DNA from: Amoebidium appalachense
Taxonomy: Eukaryota > Ichthyosporea
NCBI GenBank assembly: GCA_963693365.1
Contig: CAVNZM010000003.1
Coordinates: forward strand, 11,780,001-11,844,000
Length of the DNA: 64,000 nucleotides
Direction: 5' to 3'
The number at the start of each line of letters is the position of its first letter. Positions within the stretch are counted from its first letter, which is position 1. The notes under the pieces were generated by a model that made no database searches, was not told the DNA's origin, and saw nothing but the letters and a program-made list of their open reading frames with translations. Of this stretch, positions 23,581 to 35,181 are shown in pieces. A program made the translations under genes and the position numbers.

Positions 23581-24971
23581 ACGGACCCACAAGTACACGC
23601 ACACTCACAGGCGCACATCCACCACCACACATCCACCACCACCATAATAGAAACTTATTGACCACACTTCCAAAACCCATTTCCAAGTCCCCCCCCCCCC
23701 CTAAAAAAAAAATAAAAAATAATAAAACAAAACCCTACCAAGCCAACCCAAAAAATGCCCAAGCACGTGCATACAAAACAATGGGGACCATTTACACACC
23801 CAAAATGCAGTGCACACTTGCCTGAAGGCACATGTCCAGCGTAACCATTTTTGTCACCAAACGCCGAGAACTTAGCCGCCTGCTCCTCTGGGGGAAGTTC
23901 TGTCAGGCGCTGGTCGTGGGGGCGGAAATCGTTACGCTTTTTGAGTTCATACTTGGTCCAATGCAGCGCCCTCGAGTAATACAGGAGCCGCTGCTCGTCG
24001 TATCGCTGCTTGTGGAGCTCCGAGAGGAGGGTGGCAAAGGCGTTTGGGCCCACACCTTTGTCTGCCAGTGCACGCAACAATGTTACCACCTTTAGGTCGA
24101 GCCCACTGCGGTGGCTAAGGTAGGCCGGAAACTGATCACGCATGAAGAGTGGAAGGCGTTTAATTGTCTGGGGGTTTGTGCCGGCAAAGTTTTTTTTGCA
24201 TGTGTCACAAAAGTACCGGGCCGTGATAATGTAGTAGCAGCTGTCAAAGTCGATAACACGCCGTCCTACGGGGTTGCTCATGAACCCATTGCGAGAAGTA
24301 CGGTGTGGGTTGGGGTGGTTGTGGGGGTCCACGTAGTGATCATCGAAGGGGCACGGCACCATGAAACCGGGAGACAACCTTTCCGGAAGCCAGGCAAAAC
24401 ATCTGGGTTTGTAGAAAGGCGCTGGATCGCCCCCAAATTTAAAGCCTATAATGGGAGGTGGAAGATGCCACCCCACAGGCGTCTTCTCATCTTTGAGACT
24501 CTCTTTCACTGTGTGCAGGTGCGACTTGATTGTTTCGCCCGCCGCGTCAGAAAACTCCTCTCCACCGTCATCCCCGTCCGTATTATCTTCTCCCTCTTCC
24601 TCCCCTTCATCCTCGTCTACCCGGTACGCATCTGCTGCTGCATTTAGCAAAGGTTCCTCGTCGGGTTGCACCTGTATGTCTGGTGGGTGTGGAGCAGGGG
24701 CCCGATCCATTTCTCTTGGTAACGAATGGACGCTACCTGCCTCAACTACACGGGCCCTTATGTCGGCGGCCTTAGATAGAGGGGGCTGTTCGGGTTGTAC
24801 GTTTACGTTTAGTTCCTGCAAAACAGCTTTGTTTGCCGTCCCAAAACCTGCAAAGTTCGCTAAAGGCTGAACAAATGCAGCATCTTTTTTTTTGCGCCCA
24901 GCTCCCTCCCTAGCTCCGCCTGTTTTATGCCCAGGGCGCTGTGTTGTGCCCTTAGGGCAGCCTGGCTTCAT
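17069..24971 (-). CDS. DDE-transposase-like protein with inserted DEDDy 3'-5' exonuclease domain
   Basis: Six exons read on the minus strand (24971-23822, 22861-22689, 21696-20853, 20388-19763, 19308-19102, 18667-17069) with matching phases, giving an uninterrupted 1532-residue product. Exon 1: basic GGAREGAGRKKK start, acidic linker, then a Cys/His zinc region (VPCPFDDHYVDPHNH; YFCDTCKKNF), resembling the domain I recall as DUF6729. Exon 2: KADHTFQIGKL, a candidate first DDE aspartate. Exon 3: FFYTDRCCQDRAFVERMFP, candidate second aspartate, then a complete exonuclease: GLDCEW (D and E), VGKQIGTDSAHL (D) and YAALD (Y and D), as in WRN-type DEDDy enzymes. Exons 4-5: Pro/Ala-rich linker and an acidic helical region. 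Exon 6: YRCIRGTNEVEGAVHN, candidate third acid, and a Cys cluster (CKTCGRQGKGC...C) near the C-terminus. The introns after exons 1 and 5 appear to use GC donors. Exonuclease call is strong; the transposase call is inference from motif order. No terminal inverted repeats were found. Confidence 0.8.
22255..22324. repeat. 70-base poly-C tract
   Basis: An uninterrupted run of 70 C on the plus strand (G on the sense strand) inside the intron between exons 2 and 3 of the transposase/exonuclease gene. It is among the longest of dozens of such runs in the window. Others in this gene include 20597-20634, 20727-20754, 23243-23272 and 23527-23566. Confidence 0.98.
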
Positions 24972-27131
<2,160 letters not shown>

Positions 27132-28072
27132 ATGGTGGGTCTAGCTTTTATGTGTGTGCGTCTAGATCTAGCCCCTGTGTGTGTGCGTCTAGATCTAGCC
27201 CTTGTGTGTGCGCGTCTAGATCTAGCCCTTGTGTGTCTAGATCTAGCCCTTGTGCGTGTGTCTAGATCTAGCCCTTGTGTGTGTGTGTCTAGATCTAGCC
27301 CTTGTGTGTGTGTTGGGTGTGTTCAGATCTAGCCCTTGGGTGTGTGTCTAGTCTAGCCCTTGTGTGTGTGCTGGGTGTGTCTAGATCTAGCCCTTGTGTG
27401 TGTCTCCAGATCTAGCCCTACTGGTGTGTGCCGAGTGTGTTTAGATCTAGCCCTTGTTTGTGTGTGGGTGGGTCTAGATCTAGCCCTTGTGTGTGTGTGT
27501 GTGGGTCTAGATCTAGCCCTTGTGTGTGTGTGAGTGGGTCTAGATCTAGCCCTTGTGTGTGTGTGGGTGGGTCTAGATCTAGCCCTTGTGTGTGTGTGGG
27601 TGGGTCTAGATCTAGCCCTTGTGTGTGTGTGGGTGGGTCTAGATCTAGCCCTTGTGTGTGTGTGTCTAGATCTAGCCCCTGTGTGTGTGATGGGTGGGTT
27701 TAGATCTAGCCCTTGTGTATGTGTGGGTGAGTCTAGATCTAGCCCCTGTGTGTGTGTGGGTGGGTCTAGATCTAGCCCCTGTGTGTGTGATGGGTGGGTC
27801 TAGATCTAGCCCTTGTGTGTGTGTGGGTGGGTCTAGATCTAGCCCTTGTGTGTGTGTGGGTGGGTCTAGATCTAGCCCCTGTGTGTGATGGGTGGGTCTT
27901 GCCTCTCTGTGTGTGGTGGGCTGCAGCTACAGTTATGGACCATCAAGGGTTCCTCAGTTGCTGGCTGTGGATGGGCACTGTGTGGTGGCCTTCTATGGCC
28001 CTGCATGCTGAGTGTGTCTTTGCAGGAGGACAGCATCGACGTGCAGGTCCACAAGCTACTGGGTGCGTATCT

Positions 28073-28103
<31 letters not shown>

Positions 28104-29385
28104 AGGAGGGCTGTGTGCTGAAGGGGCCTAACAGAATGGCTGGTGGACCGGGGCCACATTGCCGGTAGCTGGGCCGAGCAGCTGAGAGACCTGCAGGGCC
28201 GCATCAGGCTGGCGGTGGACGGCCTGCCCGAGGATGCACAGGCAAGGGGGCTGCTGCAGGGCCATGGGCTGGACTATGAGGGCTGCAGCATGGTGCTCAA
28301 GGGCCTGATGGTCGAGGATAGGGACACCAGGGGCATGTTCGGCACCTACAGCTCCCTGCGTGTGCAGGTGAGCCTATTGGGTGCTGCGCCAGTGGCTGGG
28401 GACAGGGGCTGACAGGGGGCACAGGAGTGGCAGGGCATCGTTAGGGGCTACCAGCAGGCCAACATGCATGTGGCCCAGTGGGCCGCCATGCTCGTGCACA
28501 CGGCTACACACCTGATGCCGGCACTGAGAAAGGACATGGCCCGCATACAGCGTGCAGCACAGGTGTGGCCCTGGTTGGGTGTTACCTGCAGACGGTGCAG
28601 CTGTGTGTGTATGTGTGGGGGGGAAGGGCGGGGCGGGGGGGGGGGGGGGGGGGGGAGGAGGCGTTGGGCAGTGTTGTTGGCACGTGCAGGGCGGTAGGAG
28701 CAGTCAGGAGGGCAGGGCCCATGGTCACGTGCACATGCACAGGACTGCAGGCAGGGGGAGGCAGCAGCACGTGCAGCCCTGCAGCAGCACTGCACAGCAT
28801 ACCAGGAGAGATGTGCGGCCCTTGGCATAGTGGTGCGTGTTTGGGGGGGCGGGCCGGGGGGGGGGGGGGGGGGGGGGGGGATTATGGGCTGAGCAGGCAC
28901 ACAGGGGCAGGATGTGGAGGTTGAGCTGCAGCAGGGCACTGCCCGTCTGCCTGGGCTGTATGCGGACCTGGCACAGGCACTGCAGGGGGCAGAGGTGCAG
29001 GCAGCACGTGCACACTATGACCACGTGGTTGCATGCACGTGCACGGGCCACAGGGCAGCCACAGAGCTGCCCCTGCTGGCCCATGTGGGGCTGCACGGCA
29101 ATGGCCCCGTGGCTGGCTGGCTGGCTGAGGGCACAGAGCACAGTGGGGCAGTGGCAGAGGGGGCGGCTGTGGATGTGCCTGTGCCAAGCGGGTGGGATGA
29201 GGCTCCTGCATGGGTGCTGGGTACGTGCAATAGGTGGGGGTGGGGGATTGCAGGTATGGGGATGGAGGGTGGGGGATGCAGGCACTAACCTTGCATGTGC
29301 AGAGGACGAGGGGACCGACATTGACTGGGGCATTGAGGAGTGTACCCCAGAGACACAGCAGCAAACAGATGAGTGTGTGCCCCAT

Positions 29386-29421
<36 letters not shown>

Positions 29422-29480
29422 AGACTGGCTTCTTTTTTTTTTTTTTTCTCTCTTTCATTTGTTTTTTGTTTTTTTTGGAG

Positions 29481-29517
<37 letters not shown>

Positions 29518-31072
29518 GGGGGGGGGGTGGCTACATGTGGGCAGTTCGGAACAGTAAGTGTGCATGTCACAGTGGTCTTGCAGCTAGCTGCTAGCGCAGT
29601 AAATACATGTGCAGTTAAATTTCAGGGTGTGGTTTTAACGGTTCCCAGGCAGCGGCCCATTGTTGTGCCCATTGTTGTGTGCCTGGCTGGGCCTGTGTGG
29701 GCCCATGTGTGGCTGTGTGGGCCCATGTGTGCCTGTGTGGGCCCATGTGTGCCTGTGTGGGCCCATGTGTGCCTGTGTGGGCCCATTTGTGGCTGTGCTG
29801 ACCGGTTGCTGCAGCCGCTGTGTGCTGGAGGACTCGGGGTGCAGGCAGCAGCTGGCAAATGAGCTGCAGGAGGTGGGGGCATGGGGGGATATATGGGGGC
29901 ATGTGGGCATGTGGGCATGTGGGGGCATGTGGGGGCATATGGGGGCATGTGGGGATATGTGGGTGCATGTGGGGATATGTGGGGATATATGGGAGCATGT
30001 GGGGATATGTGGGTGCAATGTGGGGATATGTGGGGATATTTGGGGGCATGTGGGGATATGTGGGTGCAATGTGGGGATATGTGGGGATATTTGGGGGCAT
30101 GTGGGGATAAATGATGGCATGTGGGGATATATGGGGATATGTGGGGGCATGTGTAGGCATGGTCTGAGGGCCACACAGCTGCAGGGATTCCTGGCCAGCA
30201 GACTGGCGGAGGCAGGCAGGGCAGACGTGCTGGCCATGCAGCTAAGCATGGTACGGGCCTTGGGGGGGGGGGGGGGGGGGGGGGGGGGCTAGGGATTGAG
30301 GCTGGGCATGCAGGAGGCAGGAGGGGGCCTGGGCCAAGATGGGTTACGGCTGCAGGGGATGGCTGGGGCTGTGCAGGCAGCCATGGACAGGCTGATGGAC
30401 CCAACACTGAGGCACTTGGAGGAGGTGGCCAGGGGCTCAAGGTGGGGGGGTAGTGGGGGGTGGGTGGGTGTAGGTGGGTAGAGGGGGAGGTGTGTTGGGA
30501 GGGCACGGATAGTTGGGTGGGGGGTACTGGATGGGATTGTGTGAGATTACCAAGGCGGGGGTTACTGGTTGGGAGCTGTGAGATTACCGAAATGGGGGGT
30601 ACTGGTTGGGAGCTGTGAGATTACCGAGGTATGGGGGTAGTGGATGTGAGGTGTGAGATAACCGAGGTATGGGGGTATTGGATGTGAGGTGTGAGATTAC
30701 CGAGGTATGGGGGTACTGGATGTGAGGTGTGAGATTACCGAGGTATGGGGGTACTGGATGTGAGGTGTGAGATTACCGAGGTATGGGGGTGCAGGGCGGC
30801 TGAGCGCACGGTAGCTGAGCTGCGACAGCTGCAGGCCAACATCATAAGGGCAGAGGAGAGGGCACAGGCACTGGCCGCAAGGGTGGGTGCCCTTTTTCAT
30901 TGGCGGAGAGTGGGGTGGGGGGGTGGGGCAGGGGGGGGACAGCACGCTTATGGGGCCTTGGGCCGTTGCAGGGGCTGCAGGTTGCTGAGGAGGTGGCAGG
31001 GCAGCAGCTGAGGCTGCAGCAGCTGACAGCTACGGCTAAGCGCCTGCAGGCCCAGGTGTGTGTGTGTGTGTG

Positions 31073-31107
<35 letters not shown>

Positions 31108-31204
31108 GGACGGAGAGCTAATTATTGTTGGGCAGGTGGAGGAGGCTGTTTCGCAGCTGTATGGAGGACGCACGGTGCACATAGTGGGCCAGATCAACGC
31201 ATAG
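27132..31204 (+). CDS. CDK5RAP3: CDK5RAP3 (C53/LZAP), UFMylation and ER-phagy factor
   Basis: About 14 exons. The first coding exon appears to be only the ATG at 27132-27134, followed by donor GTGGGT. Exon 2 (28026-28062), exon 3 (28135-28367) and exon 4 (28425-28562) then join in phase to give MEDSIDVQVHKLLGEWLVDR and continue with FGTYSSLRVQEWQ, matching the family N-terminus. Later pieces are QGEAAARAALQQH near 28752, an exon near 28914-29221, and DIDWGIEE near 29320. That IDWG motif is the shuffled ATG8-interacting motif; I see one copy where human has three. The helical C-terminal half (VLEDSGCRQQLANEL; RLAEAGRADVLAM; ELRQLQANIIRAEERAQAL) follows, ending YGGRTVHIVGQINA before the TAG at 31202. 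The human C-terminus is of the same type. The protein acts with UFL1 and UFBP1 at the ER. Late exon ends are approximate. Confidence 0.88.
27136..27895. repeat. Tandem TCTAGATCTAGCCCTTGTGTGTG repeat, first intron of CDK5RAP3
   Basis: More than 20 copies of a 25-35 base unit (TCTAGATCTAGCCC, then TTGTGTGTGTGTGGGTGGG) begin just after the presumed donor of the ATG-only first exon and run for 760 bases. Copies differ mainly in GT-tract length. The unit carries a TCTAGA/AGATCT overlapping palindrome. Confidence 0.95.
29690..30165. repeat. Two tandem-repeat blocks in CDK5RAP3 introns
   Basis: The first block (29690-29795) is about five copies of a 20-base unit, GCCTGTGTGGGCCCATGTGT. The second (29876-30160) repeats GCATGTGGGGATATGTGGGG, with a higher-order period near 57 bases from 29998 to 30105. 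The block boundaries flank the short exon with VLEDSGCRQQLANELQ (about 29808-29871). Confidence 0.9.
30535..30790. repeat. ~38-base tandem repeat filling a CDK5RAP3 intron
   Basis: Six to seven copies of GTACTGGATGTGAGGTGTGA followed by GATTACCGAGGTATGGGG occupy the intron that starts after GGCTCAAG (about 30441). The final copy runs into the acceptor GGGTGCAG just before the exon with AERTVAELRQLQANI. Confidence 0.9.
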
Positions 31205-31602
31205 GTACATGGTGGGCCAGGTCAATAATTAATAGGCACATGGTGGGCCAGATCAATAATTAACAGGCACATGGTGGGCCAGATCAACTATTAATAGGCA
31301 CATGGTGGGCCAGATCAACAATTAATAGGCACATGGTGGGCCAGATCAACGCATAGGCACATGGTGGGCCAGATCAACTATTAATAGGCACATAATGGGC
31401 CAGATCAACTATTAATAGGCACATGGTGGGCCAGATCAACGCATAGGCACATGGTGGGCCAGATTAATTAATAGGCACATAGTGGGCCAGATTAACTATA
31501 AATAGGCACATGGTGGGCCACATCAACTATTAATAGGCACACAGTGGGCCAGATCAACGCATAGGCAGATCAACTATTAATAGGCACATCGTGGGCCAGA
31601 TC
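31183..31602 (+). repeat. Tandem repeat of the CDK5RAP3 terminal codons downstream of its stop
   Basis: The last coding bases plus stop (CACATAGTGGGCCAGATCAA then CGCATAG) are repeated about 13 times after the gene as CACATGGTGGGCCAGATCAA with variable CGCATAGG or CTATTAATAGG spacers. Unit length alternates between about 27 and 37 bases. The array begins inside the coding sequence, so it most likely arose by tandem amplification of the gene end. Confidence 0.92.
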
Positions 31603-32292
31603 AAATGACATGTGCACGGCCCCACCAGGTGTTGCCACAAGCACTCTTGCAAGTTTATTGAATGGCTGTGGGCACACTGAGTGGACCCTTGATGACTGTT
31701 TTATTCGATCGCTTGAGGCTGATCATACATGTGCGAATGTCTGTCTTCTTTGCTTCTACTTGTGATGCATCACCTATTATGGCTACCTAGGCCCATGCTG
31801 CCACACCTTTGAGTGCCTGCGCTTGGGGCCTACCCTAGAGCAGTGGGTAATTGAGCCATGTGCCCTATTTTGTGCACGGGTATTACATAGTAGTGTGCAT
31901 TACATAGTAGTGTACATTACAGAGCAGTGTACTTTACAGAGCAGTGTACATAGTACTACCAGTGGCAGGCTCTTGGGTGGTTATTGATTAGCTGCCATGA
32001 TTAAGTGTTTGCAGTAGAAGGATCATTCAGGACGCTAGCAGTGGCCACACAGGCCACACACACACATTGCTTGTGTGTATCGGCAACCAAGAGCATTGGA
32101 TACAATACATGCTCACTATAGTCTGTGCCTACATCTATAACCACGCAGACCCGCAAATCTTCACACACATGCATGCATGCAGTTTTGGTGCCTATGTCAG
32201 ACACCATGCCTGCACCCACCCCTTGCAACACCATGCATGCCTCATGCATGCAGCTAGTTGCTGTGCCTTGGCCCATCCAGCCATCCCCCATG
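31603..32292. other. Spacer between two convergent genes; no gene recognised
   Basis: Unique sequence with a small repeat at 31885-31955 (ACATAGTAGTGTRCATTACA and ACAGAGCAGTGTAC, about four copies). This region holds the 3' ends of CDK5RAP3 (plus) and the next gene (minus). No coding frame or RNA gene is supported. Confidence 0.6.
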
Positions 32293-33810
32293 TCACTGGA
32301 ACTTCTTCTCCTTTCTCGTTGTTGCAGCCACTGTGCGCACGTTAGTCAGCAGCCTCCTCACATCCTTGTACAGGCGCACCATGTGGTGCAGCTCCTGCAG
32401 GGCCGTGAGGCTCAGCAGCAGGGCCACAAAGTGCCGGGCCACAACCAGGGCCAGCAGAGAGGGCAGGCAGGCAAACAGGGCCGGGCCCAGCAGGGGCACC
32501 AGCACCAGTGCCATGCCCGTATAGACCCTGCTGGCCCACACCGTGGCTGCAACCTCCCACAGCCAGGCCTGCAGCTCGGCCAGGGTGACGTCAGGTAGCA
32601 CAGCCACCAGGTTGGTGACGTAGAAGAAGAGGCCCAGCTGCACCACGGCCCCATAGACCCTGTGCAGGGCATAGAACACCTGCCGCAGCAGGGGGCTGTA
32701 GTAGGGCAGCAGGCGGGGGCTGTGCAGCACGGTGCTGATGACGTGCTTGTGCAGCTTGAGGCCTGCACAGGTGGCCAGATACTGCACCAGCACCTGCACG
32801 TCTCTCAGCTGGTCCACATACAGCTTGAGCAGGACGGCCTGCCTGCTGCCCAGGGGGGTGCACTCTATTGCTATCTTGTTGGCCTTGTACGCACTCAGTG
32901 CCCCCCCGTCAGCCACGTGCACCCCCGACCACGGCACCTCCAGCCCTGCCCCACCGGCCGCCCGCAGGCTCAGCCCGGCCTCAGTCAGCCGGCACGTGCC
33001 ACGGTAGGCCCCGGCCACCGTCTCAAAGCCTGTCACAAACTCGTGGGGGGGGAGGGTGGCTGCCGGGGGCTTGGGGTCTCTGTCCTCTGTGCAGAGGCAA
33101 GAAAAGCAGGGATTAGGCAAGTGTGTTCAAGTGCAAACAGCCACATATCCAGCAAGCAGGTGAAAATAAGGTTACAGTGCGATAACATTGGAGCCTCTCA
33201 CATGCACAGAGTAAGCTGTGGGTATGGCCTCCAGGGCACAAGGCCGAGAGAATATAGTGAGGAGAGACCCTGGTGCAAACAAAAGCAGGAGCCCGAAGAC
33301 CTTGTCCCCTTGGAAGAACGGGGGTGGAAATTGGGCACTAAAAAACGTAATATGAGGCAGCGAACAGCAGCATTTAAGAGAGAATATTGGTCGTTGCCAT
33401 GTTGCAGCAGTGCTGAATGCAAAGAACGGTTAAGCAAGCACGTTCGGATGGGCTGTGATTTTGTTTGCATGCACCGTTGAGGTATGTATGTGTGTGTGAT
33501 CGTGTTGGTGTGTGCACGTTGTGTGTTGTTGGTGTTGGGTGTGGGTATGCAAGGCCTGTGCAGGTATTCGTGTGTGTGTGAACCCATGCGCAAGTATGAA
33601 CGCGTCAGCGTGAGCCTGTGTGTATGAAGGTGCGTGTGCGTGCCTGCGCGGGCGTGAGAGGGTGTATGCTCAAGCATGTGTATGTGTGGGAGGATGGGGG
33701 GTTGGGTGTGTGTTGGGGGGGGAAGGATGCGTGCGTGCTTGTGTGGTGGTGCGTGGTGTGCGCAGGCGCGCATGTGTGAAACATACACACGTGTGCACAC
33801 CTTCCTCCAT
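32293..33810 (-). CDS. Predicted membrane protein with possible GRAM/PH-like N-terminus
   Basis: Two exons are proposed: a 10-base first exon (33810-33801, ATG GAG GAA G) with donor GTGTGC, and 33086-32293 after acceptor CACAG. Phases match and give 267 residues starting MEEEDRDPKPPAATLPP. Residues about 20-115 look like a small beta-rich domain (GFETVAGAYRGTCRLTEAG; KIAIECTPLGSRQAV) that could be GRAM or PH type; this is a guess from pattern. The second half has two or three hydrophobic segments (VVQLGLFFYVTNLVAVL; MALVLVPLLGPALFACLPSL; LVVARHFVALLLSL) and a basic tail (TTRKEKKFQ). The 714-base intron contains no further coding evidence. I do not recognise the family. Confidence 0.6.
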
Positions 33811-34809
33811 GGCGCCGTGCTTGTGTCAGCCACCGTTTGTCCCTGCTGGTTTTATGGGAGCCCTGCACACGGCTAAGTTGGAGCCGAAGGGCTTAGCAGG
33901 CTTGCAGTGAGCTGGTTGGTGTGTGGCCCTTCTGTTGCTCCAAAACACTCGTGACACCTTGGTCGGGCAACTGCACCGGGCTCTTCGTGCCTTATCAAGC
34001 TCCGGTAAGGCACGACTTCTGGCCCCTCTTGCACGGGGTCGTGCCCGTGCCTGTGCGCTGGGTGGCTGCCTGCTGCTGCGAGCTGTGCACAAAACCACGA
34101 CTAAGGACTTGCAATTTTAAAGTATGTTTTAGAGTAAGCCGGCCACGCCCAGACCAAAAAGCGAAGGTATTATCCAGCGCACAGCACTAACCCAGACCTA
34201 GCCGAACGAGGGACAAAAAAAAAAAAAAAAAAAAAAAAAAAAGTGCGGCTCACCGATCATGGATGTTTTGGGTCCCGTTTCTTCCAATCAAAAAAGTGCG
34301 CGCGAAATTTAGCCAATAAGACTCGGAGTACTTGGACTCTAGACTCCTGGACCAAGTGAGATTTCAAATTTCTTCTTTTGACTGGATTTATTCAACGGAA
34401 AGATATGCAAACAGTATGCACGTTGAAATTTTGGCCTAGTCCCTAATATTGACTTACATTGCTATGTAGTTTGTTTTTGCGGAATTAATTTTTTTCTGAT
34501 TTTTAGAACTAGGATTGGATGACATGATCATAGTGCAATGAATATAAAACGAATAAACTCAGTTAAGAACGTCCAATGCAAAAATAAATCAAGCCCTTTT
34601 TCGAGCTGGGGTTCTTTCATCATCCTTGGTTTCATGGGACTCAGCGGTTGGCGGGCCATCGCAACTTTTGCGCCTTCCCTCATCAGTCCATGTCACACAG
34701 GTGCGCTCAGCGCTAGCAGGCTGTGTGTGGCCGGAGAAACTCCTGAGGAAAAAAAAAGCGTAGCTACTTTCTAGTTGCGGTGTGTTGCCGTACCAAACAC
34801 AGGACGACC
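33811..34809. other. Divergent intergenic region; no gene recognised
   Basis: This lies between the starts of the membrane-protein gene (minus) and the next gene (plus). It contains a 26-base poly-A run at 34216-34241, an AT-rich stretch (34340-34560) and no recognisable gene. Both promoters are presumably here. Confidence 0.6.
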
Positions 34810-35110
34810 ATGCTGACCACAGATCCGCCAGGCGCTAGCCGCCAAGCAGACGAGGTAAGGACAAGAGGTGGTGGTTCGCCCCCGTGTATGGTGTGTGCGT
34901 GTGTGTGCACAGGTGCGTGTGCGTGTACATGTGCGTGTGCGTACGCGTGGCAGTGTGTGTACGCGCCTGTCTGTTTGTTTATTAGTTTGTCTTTGCTGGT
35001 CTGTGTGTGTGCGTGTGTGTGTCCATGCATGTGTGCTCGCGTGTGTGTGTGTGCGTGTGTGCGTGTGCGCGTGTGCGCGTGTGTGGTGCGCGCCTGCGCG
35101 TGTGCGTGTG

Positions 35111-35181
<71 letters not shown>

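Noticed and set aside
29690-30165. Possible CRISPR-like array (regular GCATGTGGGGATATGTGGGG units)
   Set aside because: Units are contiguous without unique spacers, lie in a eukaryotic intron, and show repeat-slippage variation. They are simple tandem repeats.
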